Numbered from the stretch's first letter, positions 1-9,204 are shown. The stretch: 64,000 nucleotides of DNA from MGIIb-O2 sp002494975 (GCA_028355015.1 JAOMRN010000002.1:251222-315221); one strand, 5' to 3'. Notes: generated from the sequence alone by a model not told the origin. Translations and numbers: made by a program.

Positions 1-181
1 TAGTAACTTCAGTACCATGCGCTCTCAAAGCAGTGACATATGCTCTATGAGAGCCCGCTGCATCTTCATAACTAGGTGTTTTAGTTCCAAAATAGTTAGA
101 AAGTGCGTTACTGTAATTAGAAGAAATTCCTCTAACAACAGCAGATTTCCTGCTCCTATCATATGCACCTGGCACGGCCAT
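1..181 (-). CDS. DDAH / amidinotransferase-fold enzyme, N-terminal fragment
   Basis: Only the first 60 codons are in the window; the gene runs off the left edge. From the ATG at 181 the minus strand is open to base 1. It shows AVVRGIS (residues 14-20) and then SYEDAAGSHRAYVTALRAHG, the arrangement at the N terminus of dimethylarginine dimethylaminohydrolases and related arginine deiminase-fold enzymes (VRG strand, then an H-x2-Y helix). Family members hydrolyse methylated arginine or related guanidino compounds. The catalytic Cys and His lie outside the window, so substrate cannot be judged. It is divergent from the HAD gene at 318, with a 136-base shared upstream region. Confidence 0.6.
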   Translation of the reverse strand, partial: MAVPGAYDRSRKSAVVRGISSNYSNALSNYFGTKTPSYEDAAGSHRAYVTALRAHGTEVT

Positions 182-317
182 CCGTCATACCATCCGTTCA
201 TAATGCTTCGGAATACGGAGATGAGATTCCCGAATTAGGAATTTATAACTCTTAGAAAATATATTTTTGTGATGTTTTATACCTCTTATTCATGGACTTT
301 CATGATTTCGGGCGGTT

Positions 318-740
318 ATGGAGAACTTAGTTGAAGCTGTAGATAGTAATGGGAAAAAAATCAGTCCGGTGCTGCCATCCGACAAGAAAAATTACCTGAT
401 AGATATTGATGGAACTGTTGGAGAAGATATCCCCAATGAGGAGCCAGAAAGAATGGTGACTGCTGAAGCCTATCCAGATGCTATCGAAACAATAAATCGA
501 TGGTTTGACGAAGGCCATCATATTTGTTTCTTTACTGCTAGAACTGAAAATCATCGCATAGTAACAGAAACTTGGCTAAATGAGAAAGGTTTCAATTATC
601 ATTCTCTATTAATGGGTAAGCCACGTGGCGGAAACTATCACTGGATCGATAATCACGTCGTGAGAGCTACTCGCTACACTTCTAAATTTACAGATTTAGT
701 AAAGCGTAACGTAGAGATTGAAGTATTCGATGACGAATAA
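318..740 (+). CDS. HAD-superfamily phosphatase-like protein
   Basis: 140 aa, a compact HAD fold without an obvious large cap. Motif I is DIDGT (residues 29-33; nucleophile Asp29, acid Asp31), motif II is FFTART (Thr73), motif III is probably Lys101 in LLMGKPRGG, and motif IV is the acidic WIDN (Asp111). The LLMGKPRGGNYHWIDN segment resembles small HAD proteins encoded with sugar or capsule genes, but no sugar genes are adjacent here. Substrate unknown. It converges on the lipoprotein gene ending at 743, with two bases between the stops. Confidence 0.7.
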   Translation: MENLVEAVDSNGKKISPVLPSDKKNYLIDIDGTVGEDIPNEEPERMVTAEAYPDAIETINRWFDEGHHICFFTARTENHRIVTETWLNEKGFNYHSLLMGKPRGGNYHWIDNHVVRATRYTSKFTDLVKRNVEIEVFDDE

Positions 741-742
741 CT

Positions 743-2470
743 TCAATCGTCTCTACGTGGCAATAGGAACGCTGCCCCTAGCATACTGATAGTTGCAAGA
801 AGTCCACCAAAACCTGGCATATTCGGAGCATTTACTCCAGATTCTGAAACGTAACTGTCGGACCATGAATCATACAAATCGAATTGATAATCAGGGTGCA
901 TACCAGTTAATTCTAGCGTATCTCCAGCGGAAATCATGCCATCCATGTCTACATCCGTGTAAACATAAGTTGAGTTGCCTATTTGGCCAGTTAGAGAACT
1001 AAGACTTGCTTCTCCCTCTACCATACATTCTGATCTTTCATCAGAATTGCATGATAAGAAGTTGATTGAGAAGTCGCTCAAAGGCGCCTCGAAAGTTTGA
1101 TTATCAGCTATTGTAAGGGATAAATCTCTTGGCTCGTTATCATCTTCATCGGAACCATCGTTGTCATACTCATCGGATCCATCGGAACAGTCTTCGTCTC
1201 CGTCATTGACATAATCTAGAGGGATTTCTTCGCCATTGTCGCAAATCCACATCTCTGAATCGTCATCTTCCATTGAGTCTATCCAGTTTGATAATTCATC
1301 ATAATCTAAATATCCATCGTCGTTAGTATCTGAGTAATTGAAATGATCCTGCGTTTCAGACCTATCTTGATCATCTTCAAAACCTCCATCATAATTAATG
1401 ATGAAATCTTCAAATTCGTCCCAACTGACTAATGAGTCGCCATTCTTATCCATTAAGTATAGTGCCTGATCAGGACTCATGCCATCATCGTCGTGTCCAT
1501 CATCGTCGTGTCCGTCATCGTCATCTTGATCATGGTTGCCGAAATCTGGTAAGCCGTCCCAATATACTGGAATAGCCGTCTTAGGTAGTGTCTGATCAAC
1601 TGTAATTACTACAGCATCGCCCCACATTATAGCGTAGGACATATGCGATGTAGCGCCTGTTTCATTAGTCGTCACCATAGAATAAGACATTAGCTCTGAG
1701 TCCTCATCAATCTTAATTGAAAGATTCATGATAGCTCCGGTCTCATTGGTCGTTGACATATCCATTGTTTGAGAATTGGTTGCTGAATCGAAACTTACCG
1801 ATATTGTAGCGTTTTCTATATCTAAGGCATCATCGTCAAGCCCATCGTCATCGTCATCGTCATCTTCTGAGTCATCGCCCATATCACTGACCATTGAATC
1901 AGCTAACATTGGAAGAACCCATTCCATTACATTAGGAGACATGTCTCTAGTCTGATATTTAACATCAATAGTTTCTCCACCCATTTGAGTTATCATCATA
2001 CCATCTAATTTGTGGTGTACATTCACAATTTCTCCGACTTGTGTCATTGTTGTTACCTGGGAGAACATCATTGGCATGCTCATTACCATAGAAACATGAG
2101 CCGCATTTGCGGACATATTTACCATGACAGTTTCTTCAATTAGCATCATAGCACCACCAGTATCGGCCATTTCATTATCTTCCATTGGCATTGTCATCGA
2201 CATTGAATAACCAGCAGTTGAGTTTTGATTCAACATAGATTGAAGATCTATTCCTTCATCCATTGCATTCATAAATACATCCATTGATGCAGCATAAATA
2301 CAGTTTCCTACAAGTTCTGTAGTAGCATTGTCATCATAATTTTTTGCTTCGGCATCCATACAGCCTACGATGTCATCAATCAATTCTTCCAAGGTGGCAT
2401 CGTCGAGACATCCCGCTAAGGGAGTCGATACTAATAATAGAGTGGCTAGCAGTACAGTAATTTGCTTCAT
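743..2470 (-). CDS. Secreted acidic lipoprotein with EF-hands, LDLa-like motif and PGF-type C-terminal signal
   Basis: 575 aa. The N-terminal signal ends in lipobox LAGC (Cys21). Residues about 90-290 are Met/Ser/Thr-rich with NETGA repeats. Asp runs follow (201-210 and GHDDD repeats at 316-330). Two EF-hand loops are clear: DKNGDSLVSWDE (341-352) and DTNDDGYLDYDE (381-392). Then CDNGEEIPLDYVNDGDEDC and SDGSDE (410-434) resemble the calcium-binding half of an LDL-receptor class A repeat. The C terminus has MPGFGG, a hydrophobic stretch and LLPRRDD, like PGF-CTERM archaeosortase signals. Probably an extracellular, calcium-binding, surface-anchored protein. The presence of both a lipobox and a C-terminal sorting signal is odd. 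Function unknown. Confidence 0.75.
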   Translation of the reverse strand: MKQITVLLATLLLVSTPLAGCLDDATLEELIDDIVGCMDAEAKNYDDNATTELVGNCIYAASMDVFMNAMDEGIDLQSMLNQNSTAGYSMSMTMPMEDNEMADTGGAMMLIEETVMVNMSANAAHVSMVMSMPMMFSQVTTMTQVGEIVNVHHKLDGMMITQMGGETIDVKYQTRDMSPNVMEWVLPMLADSMVSDMGDDSEDDDDDDDGLDDDALDIENATISVSFDSATNSQTMDMSTTNETGAIMNLSIKIDEDSELMSYSMVTTNETGATSHMSYAIMWGDAVVITVDQTLPKTAIPVYWDGLPDFGNHDQDDDDGHDDDGHDDDGMSPDQALYLMDKNGDSLVSWDEFEDFIINYDGGFEDDQDRSETQDHFNYSDTNDDGYLDYDELSNWIDSMEDDDSEMWICDNGEEIPLDYVNDGDEDCSDGSDEYDNDGSDEDDNEPRDLSLTIADNQTFEAPLSDFSINFLSCNSDERSECMVEGEASLSSLTGQIGNSTYVYTDVDMDGMISAGDTLELTGMHPDYQFDLYDSWSDSYVSESGVNAPNMPGFGGLLATISMLGAAFLLPRRDD

Positions 2471-2569
2471 TAATCGCTGGCACTTGCCCTAACTATATCA
2501 ATCACACCCCGGCATTCTTTTTGCTCATGGTATGAAAAGAGTAACATATTCTAGTGAATACGACCCCTC

Positions 2570-4051
2570 ATGAAGACACGTATGATGGCCCCGCTAGTTA
2601 GCCTAATGATGTGTTTAGTCGCATTTTCTGGATGCCTTCAACTAGATGATGAAAAAGGCGTTATTTCAGAAGAAATCATGCCTTCAAATGGAATATTTGT
2701 AACTGGACCAGATGGAATTGCAATCGATGTTCCACCCATGCCTATGAGTTTTGTTTTTAGCGATGTAGGAGAAGACGGTCCAGAACCAAGTATCGGTATT
2801 ACATCGAGTGGTTGTATATTCTTCATAGCTTTAGAAAAACCTATGAGATCTTGTGACTATGGCTTAACATGGGAAAATTCGCGAGATTTTACTCAAGCAC
2901 CATTCACTAGTGACCCTTACGGCTGGGTAGACCCAGTAACTGATCGTGTGTTTAATATTCATATGATGGGGTTAGAATCTACCTGGATTGGTTGGTCAGA
3001 TAATGATGGAGAAAGTTGGTTGGGTAACCCTCATGATTCAGGGACTACTCCTTTGAATGATCACATTAAACTCGCAACAGGGCCTTGGGTCGACGATGGA
3101 TATGGAATTCCTGGCTCATTGTCTCCAATTTATGACGAGGCAGTATATTTTTGTTACAATAAAGGATTAGGAATTTTCTGTTTCACCAGTTTTGATGGCG
3201 GAGCTACTTTCGAATTGGGGGGTCAGATATTTGGACTAGCCACCGATGATGGAGGTTTACATGGAGCAATTACAACCGCTCCGGATGGAACCGTTTACGT
3301 TACGCCAAGAGTTGAGACGCCCGCGGTAATTTTCTCGAAAGACAATGGTTACTCTTGGGATACTCGAACAATGGGGGAAGACGTAAGTACACCAAATCCT
3401 CGAAAAAATAGCGAAGTTGCAACCGATACAGACTCTAATGCATATCATATATGGTCTGGGGCTGATTTTGGTGTATATATGTCAAGAAGTACTGATTCTG
3501 GGGAATCTTGGGAACAAGATAGTATTAGAATAAGTCCAATAGAAGTAATTTCGACGACTTTTCCTCAAATTGATGCAGGAGACCCGGGGCGTATCGCAAT
3601 AACTTACCTAGGAAGTGAAAATGTAAGTGAATTAGATGAGTTGGATATTGATGAGGTTAATTGGACAGGGAATCCTCATACTGCTAATAATAATGTACAC
3701 TATCATTTGTATATTACTTACAGCTTAAACGCATTAGATGAAAAACCAATATTCCATACTGTTAGAGTTTCAGACGATCCTGTGCAAATTGGAAGTATAT
3801 GTTTGAATAGTGGAGATTGTCGAGATATAGGTGGTTCTAATAGAAATTTACTAGATTTTAACGATTTACACATAGATAGAGATGGTCGCGTTTATGTGGC
3901 CTTTGCAGATGGTTGTACTGGAACCTGTGCAAACGGAAATAATTCACAGCCTGAAGATTCGCGCAGTAAAACTGGTGGAGTTTACTATCTTGAAAATGGC
4001 CCAAGTCTATACGAATCCGTTGGTGACTTAGTAGAATTGATTATGGAATGA
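2570..4051 (+). CDS. BNR/Asp-box repeat lipoprotein (sialidase-like beta-propeller)
   Basis: 493 aa with an N-terminal signal and lipobox FSGC (Cys22). Asp-box motifs (S/T-x-D-x-G-x-T/S-W) recur: SDNDGESWLG, SFDGGATF, SKDNGYSWDT and STDSGESWEQ, the hallmark of sialidase-type propellers. It shares the late pattern of a Cys pair followed by D-x-DGRVYVAFAD with the two lipoproteins at 59315 and 60834, so the three form a paralogous family. The sialidase Arg triad was not identified, so enzymatic activity is uncertain; carbohydrate or surface binding is equally possible. It is followed three bases later by the RsuA-like gene. Confidence 0.75.
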   Translation: MKTRMMAPLVSLMMCLVAFSGCLQLDDEKGVISEEIMPSNGIFVTGPDGIAIDVPPMPMSFVFSDVGEDGPEPSIGITSSGCIFFIALEKPMRSCDYGLTWENSRDFTQAPFTSDPYGWVDPVTDRVFNIHMMGLESTWIGWSDNDGESWLGNPHDSGTTPLNDHIKLATGPWVDDGYGIPGSLSPIYDEAVYFCYNKGLGIFCFTSFDGGATFELGGQIFGLATDDGGLHGAITTAPDGTVYVTPRVETPAVIFSKDNGYSWDTRTMGEDVSTPNPRKNSEVATDTDSNAYHIWSGADFGVYMSRSTDSGESWEQDSIRISPIEVISTTFPQIDAGDPGRIAITYLGSENVSELDELDIDEVNWTGNPHTANNNVHYHLYITYSLNALDEKPIFHTVRVSDDPVQIGSICLNSGDCRDIGGSNRNLLDFNDLHIDRDGRVYVAFADGCTGTCANGNNSQPEDSRSKTGGVYYLENGPSLYESVGDLVELIME

Positions 4052-4054
4052 AAT

Positions 4055-4816
4055 ATGAAAATAAGATTACATCAGTTTCTTTCTAAGTGTGGGATTTTTA
4101 CTTCGAAGAATGAAGTTAAGAATGCTATATGGAGCGGAGACGTTTCAGTTAATGGTTCGACTGTAAAAGATATTAAATTTGAATTCAATCCAAATACAAA
4201 ACCTGTAACTTTCAAGGGAAAAGTGCTGACACTACCAACTGATGATGTATATTTTTTATTGAATAAACCGGAAGGAGTAATTTGCTCGCGGTTGAATGAT
4301 CAAGAAAAAAAGTTGAATAAAAAATCTGTATATGAAATTTTTAGAGATAAAGTCCCATCTAATGTGTATGAATCTCTAATCACTGTCGGTAGGTTAGATG
4401 AGGATACGACTGGGTTTTTATTAGTTACAACAGATGGGAAATTGGTAGATAAAATAACAAATCCAAAAAATCATATTTCTAAGAAATACCTTGTAGAAAC
4501 AGAATTGGGAATTACGGAAAATGAAATTTCCCAAATTAAAAGTGGAGTGAAAATTGAAATATCTGACAATGATTATTATGAAAGATATGTTTCTCAACCA
4601 GCTAATATTACTTTAGCCGATGAAAATATAGCAGTGTTGACAATCAAAGAAGGCAAAAAACGCCAAATCCGACGAATGTTTAGTGCATTGGGAAATTATG
4701 TTATTTCCATACATCGTTTAGGAATAGGTAGTATGGAGCTTTCAAATTATAATATTAATGCTGGGGAATTCCAAGAAATAACATTCGATGAAATTAATCA
4801 GTATATCTCCAAATAA
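4055..4816 (+). CDS. RsuA/RluB-type pseudouridine synthase
   Basis: 253 aa. An N-terminal S4 RNA-binding domain (about residues 1-60: LHQFLSKCGIFTSKNEVKNA) is followed by the catalytic domain with LLNKPEGVICS, the signature GRLDEDTTGFLLVTTDG containing the catalytic Asp, and KEGKKRQIRRMFSALG near the C terminus. This order is typical of bacterial RsuA/RluB/RluE/RluF enzymes, which isomerise uridine in rRNA. The target position cannot be read from sequence. It is unusual in archaea and may have come from bacteria. Its stop abuts the convergent purN stop at 4817. Confidence 0.88.
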   Translation: MKIRLHQFLSKCGIFTSKNEVKNAIWSGDVSVNGSTVKDIKFEFNPNTKPVTFKGKVLTLPTDDVYFLLNKPEGVICSRLNDQEKKLNKKSVYEIFRDKVPSNVYESLITVGRLDEDTTGFLLVTTDGKLVDKITNPKNHISKKYLVETELGITENEISQIKSGVKIEISDNDYYERYVSQPANITLADENIAVLTIKEGKKRQIRRMFSALGNYVISIHRLGIGSMELSNYNINAGEFQEITFDEINQYISK

Positions 4817-5440
4817 TTACTTACCACAATAATCATCTAAGACCTTCGGGTAAAGTAAATGCTCTGCTTTTTTCACTCTTTCTTGTAATATTTCAATTGT
4901 ATCACCATCAAAAATAGGGACTTCAGATTGGGCAAGAATTTCACCCGTATCTACGCCTTCGTCGACTAAATGAACTGTACATCCAGTTATTTTAGCACCA
5001 TCATCTAAGGCATCTCTTTGTGCATTTGCACCTGGATATTTTGGAAGAAGAGAGGGGTGAATATTAATCAAACGGCCTTTCCATTTCTTCACAAATTCCG
5101 GAGTTAAAATCCTCATATAACCATTCAATACTATAAGTTCAATATTTGATTCAATTAGCCTTTCATGAATAATATCTTCATGTAAAATACGTTGTTGAAT
5201 TCTATCAGAAGAGGAGGGTAAATTTATCGCCATTGTAGAAATCTGAAAATCATTACCATATTGAAGGCCTTTTGCATTTTCATTATCTGAAATAATTAAT
5301 TTTGTGATATGCGTGACAGGTTTGGAGCGCTGATAGTTGAGTAGGGCGAGTAAGCCTGAACCCCCCCCTGAAATCAAAACTGCGATACGTAAAGGGCTGC
5401 TGATTGATCCCTGACGAGGTCGAGTATATGGCGCGCCCAT
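4817..5440 (-). CDS. purN: Phosphoribosylglycinamide formyltransferase PurN
   Basis: 207 aa. Transfers a formyl group from 10-formyl-THF to GAR in de novo purine synthesis. The Rossmann-like start is LRIAVLISGGGSGL (residues 17-30). The catalytic trio lies in NIHPSLLPKYPG (Asn126, His128) and HLVDEGVDTGEI (Asp164), with the same spacing as E. coli N106/H108/D144. The N terminus is about 16 residues longer than usual before the first strand; no better start is apparent. It is a stand-alone gene; PurH, PurQ and PurSL are elsewhere in the window. Confidence 0.92.
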   Translation of the reverse strand: MGAPYTRPRQGSISSPLRIAVLISGGGSGLLALLNYQRSKPVTHITKLIISDNENAKGLQYGNDFQISTMAINLPSSSDRIQQRILHEDIIHERLIESNIELIVLNGYMRILTPEFVKKWKGRLINIHPSLLPKYPGANAQRDALDDGAKITGCTVHLVDEGVDTGEILAQSEVPIFDGDTIEILQERVKKAEHLLYPKVLDDYCGK

Positions 5441-5515
5441 ACATCTCCGAGTGAGTAATAATCCTTGACGGTTTGGAATTGTTGCATAAATTGAGACATA
5501 TTCCTTTATGATTAG

Positions 5516-6025
5516 ATGGTTGGTCGGAGTTTTATGGATAGGTTACAAACTATCGATGAGGTAGTTGAAAAATACTGCGTCGCTAGTAGCCCTTTCAAAA
5601 GTAAATTATACATAGGTACTGGTTCATTATTTGTTTTATTTGCAATAATGGGGATCTGGATACCAGGTTGGCCTACGGTATCTTGGGCTGTACCTGCTGC
5701 TTTTCTGTTCTCTCTTTCCAGTGAGAAATTGTTTCGGAAAACACTGACTAATCCTTATTTTGGGAACGCTATATTTGATTACTACGCTACCGGTAAAACA
5801 ATACCAAAGCACGCTAAAAGAGGTGTGATGTTCATGATTATGACTATGACTTCCATGTCAGCTTATTTCGTATGGCTGGTCTCGACAAAAGGCGATGGGG
5901 TTTGGGATGATATGTCGTCATGGAATGGTGCGGATCCAGGTTTCGGAACTATCACTATAATTTTGGTAGGACTTATTGGCCTTTGGTACGTAGGAATCAA
6001 AGTAATCACTAGAGAAGAAAATTAG
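5516..6025 (+). CDS. YbaN/DUF454-like inner membrane protein
   Basis: 169 aa with three or four predicted membrane segments. The core GIWIPGWPTVSWAVPAAFLF, then SLSSEKLFR, a short FGNAIFDYYATGKTIP and KHAKRGVMFMIM follow the DUF454 pattern (G-x2-LP-x-LPT, F-x-RSS, then I-x2-x-AK). The family's function is not established. A C-terminal extension adds one more membrane helix (about residues 144-162). The ATG at 5516 is used; ATG 5534 is an alternative. Confidence 0.65.
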   Translation: MVGRSFMDRLQTIDEVVEKYCVASSPFKSKLYIGTGSLFVLFAIMGIWIPGWPTVSWAVPAAFLFSLSSEKLFRKTLTNPYFGNAIFDYYATGKTIPKHAKRGVMFMIMTMTSMSAYFVWLVSTKGDGVWDDMSSWNGADPGFGTITIILVGLIGLWYVGIKVITREEN

Positions 6026-6073
6026 TCTTCTTTGTAAACATGAGTTCATACGTTAACCAATTTCTGTGAAAGC

Positions 6074-6586
6074 ATGGAGGTACGGAAGTTTCACGCTTGG
6101 AGTTTGGTGCTTTCATTATTTGCGCTCTCTTTTTTAGGAATGACAGCGATATCCGAAGAAAATAAAAATATTACTTTGGAGGAAGAAGTGATTATATCTG
6201 TAGATAGTACAAATTTACGTTTTTCTCCAGCAGAAATAACAATTACCGAAGGAGATACTGTTAGATTTTTTTGGGATGGGGAGTTATTAGCTCATAATGC
6301 AGTTGAAGAAAATAATATCTTTGATTCAGGTGACCCTGAAAGAAATGTAGACTATTCGTTCACATTTGAAATAGGCATGAATGGTACCTATGAATTTGTA
6401 TGTGAGCCTCATGAGGCAGCTAATATGATTGGAAAAATTACCGTAAATCCTGCACCTGCCATTATAGAAGAGCCAAGTGAAGAGGAAGAAAAAGATAATT
6501 CGGTACCTGGTTTTTCAGCACTCACATTAATCGGTACCTTGATGATTAGTGGTTTGGCAACTAGAGATAGAATGGGACGTGTATAA
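6074..6586 (+). CDS. Secreted plastocyanin-like cupredoxin with PGF-type C-terminal anchor
   Basis: 170 aa: an N-terminal hydrophobic signal (about 8-25), then one cupredoxin domain (about 38-125). Type-1 copper ligands are visible as His74 (LLAHNAV), Cys110 and His113 (YEFVCEPHEA) and Met118. An acidic linker leads to VPGFSA (144-149), a hydrophobic helix and RDR, resembling a PGF-CTERM archaeosortase signal. Likely a surface-tethered electron carrier. Its partner is not identifiable here. The Lon-domain gene starts two bases after its stop, so the two are probably cotranscribed. Confidence 0.82.
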   Translation: MEVRKFHAWSLVLSLFALSFLGMTAISEENKNITLEEEVIISVDSTNLRFSPAEITITEGDTVRFFWDGELLAHNAVEENNIFDSGDPERNVDYSFTFEIGMNGTYEFVCEPHEAANMIGKITVNPAPAIIEEPSEEEEKDNSVPGFSALTLIGTLMISGLATRDRMGRV

Positions 6587-6588
6587 TA

Positions 6589-7356
6589 ATGGAAATTCAG
6601 AAACTAGATAACGTCCCTTCACTAAAAGAAAATCAAATGATTGTGCCATTATTTACTCTTGATTCACTTCTCTTACCGGGGGATCAAATGATGATGAGGG
6701 TTTTTGAGCCGAGATATAAACAGATGTTAGACGATATTACACTCAATGATTTACCTTATGGCCATGTAATGTCAAATCTTTCAATGCCTGAAATAAACGG
6801 ATGGGCGGTACCATATGATGTAGGAACTCTAGTAGATATTAATGACCTGCAAGAACAGGGCACTAATCTGCTTTATACCGCCAATGGAGGGAAGCGCTTT
6901 CGTATTTTATCTCTAATAGAGCCCGCACTAAAACCAGAATCTTTTGATGAAATTTTTCCCTCTGTCGATGAACTTATCGAACAGTATGTTGATTCCGCCC
7001 CTTCTGGTAAACTCTACGTTAGAGGGCTAATAGAAATCATTCCAAAATTAGAAGGGGCTATCGAATCTTCTGAATGGGAGAATTTACTAATGTTGTGGGT
7101 ATCTTATATCAAGAATATTGCCGAAATAAATGAAATGGAAATTAGTGAATTTGATATCGATAATGAAGTAAAAAATATGTTTCCGACACCTAAAGATGAA
7201 TCGATATGGAAATTAGCATCTTTGATTATTGACTCGATAGACACACAAATAAAGGCATTGAATGCAATAAGTGTAAATGAGCTATTGAGTATTATTGAAT
7301 CGAGTATTCAGAAAAAATTGAATACAATACGTTCGTTTCGACAATCAAATGAATAG
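6589..7356 (+). CDS. Lon N-terminal (substrate-binding) domain protein
   Basis: 255 aa. Residues about 17-200 match the stand-alone Lon N domain: VPLFTLDSLLLPGDQMMMRVFEPRYKQML (abbreviated here by its PLFTLDSLLLPG and VFEPRYKQM parts), then a GTLVDI strand and GGKRFRI. No AAA+ or protease domain follows, so this is not Lon itself. Such proteins are predicted PUA-fold, substrate-recognition or adaptor proteins; the precise role is unknown. It lies between the cupredoxin and a small zinc-ribbon gene in an apparent three-gene operon. Confidence 0.72.
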   Translation: MEIQKLDNVPSLKENQMIVPLFTLDSLLLPGDQMMMRVFEPRYKQMLDDITLNDLPYGHVMSNLSMPEINGWAVPYDVGTLVDINDLQEQGTNLLYTANGGKRFRILSLIEPALKPESFDEIFPSVDELIEQYVDSAPSGKLYVRGLIEIIPKLEGAIESSEWENLLMLWVSYIKNIAEINEMEISEFDIDNEVKNMFPTPKDESIWKLASLIIDSIDTQIKALNAISVNELLSIIESSIQKKLNTIRSFRQSNE

Positions 7357-7361
7357 TGGTA

Positions 7362-7568
7362 ATGATGAAATCTAATCCTAAAGACTTAGAAAACATAGAA
7401 GTATGTTCAAATTGTTTTAGCCCGCGTATTGTTCCTTACATGGGTTATGAAACAGGGAAACGTTTCATTTGTCAAGATTGTGAACACATAAGTGTAGTAA
7501 CTATCCTTTTTGAAAATCTAGATTCTCTCGTTAAATTCCTAAGAGAAAAAAGAGATGCAGAGAATTAA
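7362..7568 (+). CDS. Small zinc-ribbon protein
   Basis: 68 aa from the ATG at 7362; a GTG at 7356 overlapping the upstream TAG by one base is an alternative start. Two CxxC knuckles, VCSNCFSPR and ICQDCEHIS, lie about 20 residues apart with a hydrophobic strand after the second, forming a zinc ribbon. The C terminus is a charged helix. Function unknown. It closes the cupredoxin/Lon-N cluster and overlaps the 3' end of convergent purH by four bases. Confidence 0.65.
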   Translation: MMKSNPKDLENIEVCSNCFSPRIVPYMGYETGKRFICQDCEHISVVTILFENLDSLVKFLREKRDAEN

Positions 7569-9157
7569 TGTAAAAATAATCTCTGGTTAGTGAAAAGCAT
7601 CGACATTCCATGTTCATCTGCTGCATCTATGCTTTCTTGATCCCTCATAGAACCACCAGGTTGTACAACAGTAGTAACTCCTATTTCATTGGCGGTATCG
7701 ATTCCATCACGGAATGGGAAAAACGCATCGGACACCATCATAGATCCAACTGCTCGACTGCCGGCTCTTCTGGCAGCTATGCGTACGGCTTCAACACGAC
7801 TTGTTTGGCCAGGACCAACTCCAACGGTTGCAAAGCCTGTTTCAGTAGCAGAAACTAATACTATTGAATTAGATTTAACTTCGGAAAGAACCGTTGAGCC
7901 AAATTTAGCCAATGCGACTAAGTTCTCATCACCAACTACTTTTGTAACACATTTGACATTACTCCAATCTATACTTGGCGGGCCCTGTACTTGTGCCACC
8001 CAACCCCCATCTAATTGGCGCATTCTCACTTCTTCTTCCCTCGGTAAAAATTCAGACATAGTCAACATTCTTCTGTTTTTCTTCTGTGACAGTATTTCTA
8101 ATGCCTCAGAAGTATATCCAGGAGCAATTATGCATTCTAAGAAATGGTCACCTATTGCTTCAGCGGTCTCTTTTTCAACTTCTGAAGTAAAGGCCACCAC
8201 ACATCCAAATGCACTTTCTGGGTCGCTCGCTAATGCATTTTTCCAAGCATTACTTTGAGAAGAGTCAATTGCGGCACCACACGGATTTGTATGCTTAATT
8301 ACAACACATCCATGATTACGTTTTTCATCCATATCTCTCAATAAACCTCGAGCTATTCTTAGCGCACCATCTAAATCGAGATAATTATTGAAAGAGAGAG
8401 CTTTGCCTCCATGTTGTATAGCTGCTGCCAAACCTCTGGCACCCGATGATGAAGATGCAGGGTAGAATGATGCTGGCTGATGTGGATTTTCACCATAACG
8501 AAGAGGAACCCCTTTCTCTGAAGAAATATGAAGTCGATTTGGTACTGCACCACCTATAAATCTCTTTTCTAGTTCATTACTTACTGCCGCATCATATGCT
8601 GCCGTACATTGATATGCAGCGAGAGAAAGTTGTTGTTTTGTTTCTAAACTAATTTTGGAAATGTTTCCATTTACATCTTCTAAAGCTCGAATAATTGATT
8701 GGTACTGACTTTCATCAGTTAGTACTAACACATCTTTATGATTTTTAGCAGCAGAGCGTATCATTGTCGGCCCCCCTATATCGATCATTTCAATTAATTC
8801 AGCATTTGATACCGGTGGTTGCTTTGCTGCAACGGCTTCAAATGGGTACAAATTCACACACACTAAATCAATTGTAGTGTAATCTAATTCGGCGAGTGTA
8901 CTCATATCGTCTTCTCTATCGCGCCTTACGAGTATTCCTCCATGTATAGCGGGATGGAGTGTTTTGACACGTCCATCGAAACATTCCGGATGGCCTGTTG
9001 CATCACTTACATCGATTACTGGAATTCCAGCTTCTCTTAATTTACGAGACGTCCCGCCTGTTGAAAGAATTTCCCAACCCATTTTGGATAATGCATTTCC
9101 AAGTTCTACGATTCCGGACTTTTCCCAAACACTTAGCAACGCTCGGCGTGTTGTCAT
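7565..9157 (-). CDS. purH: Bifunctional AICAR formyltransferase / IMP cyclohydrolase PurH
   Basis: 530 aa from the ATG at 9157, which places RRALLSVWEKSGIVE at the N terminus as in other PurH proteins and clears the thermosome stop at 9205. An upstream ATG at 9175 is possible. The cyclohydrolase domain (about 1-195) shows ILSTGGTSRKLREAG and DGRVKTLHPAIHGGIL. The transformylase domain shows RYGENPHQPASFY, the catalytic-region KHTNPCGAA and SDAFFPFRDGID. It performs the last two steps to IMP. This is the bacterial/eukaryotic fused form rather than archaeal PurP/PurO. Confidence 0.94.
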   Translation of the reverse strand: MTTRRALLSVWEKSGIVELGNALSKMGWEILSTGGTSRKLREAGIPVIDVSDATGHPECFDGRVKTLHPAIHGGILVRRDREDDMSTLAELDYTTIDLVCVNLYPFEAVAAKQPPVSNAELIEMIDIGGPTMIRSAAKNHKDVLVLTDESQYQSIIRALEDVNGNISKISLETKQQLSLAAYQCTAAYDAAVSNELEKRFIGGAVPNRLHISSEKGVPLRYGENPHQPASFYPASSSSGARGLAAAIQHGGKALSFNNYLDLDGALRIARGLLRDMDEKRNHGCVVIKHTNPCGAAIDSSQSNAWKNALASDPESAFGCVVAFTSEVEKETAEAIGDHFLECIIAPGYTSEALEILSQKKNRRMLTMSEFLPREEEVRMRQLDGGWVAQVQGPPSIDWSNVKCVTKVVGDENLVALAKFGSTVLSEVKSNSIVLVSATETGFATVGVGPGQTSRVEAVRIAARRAGSRAVGSMMVSDAFFPFRDGIDTANEIGVTTVVQPGGSMRDQESIDAADEHGMSMLFTNQRLFLH

Positions 9158-9204
9158 ATTAATGCGTGGAAGCATGAGTCTTGAAGTGTTTGTAACTCGT
9201 TCTT

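Noticed and set aside
7689..8258. Long + strand open frame opposite purH
   Set aside because: It lies wholly antisense to strongly supported PurH and encodes no recognisable motif.
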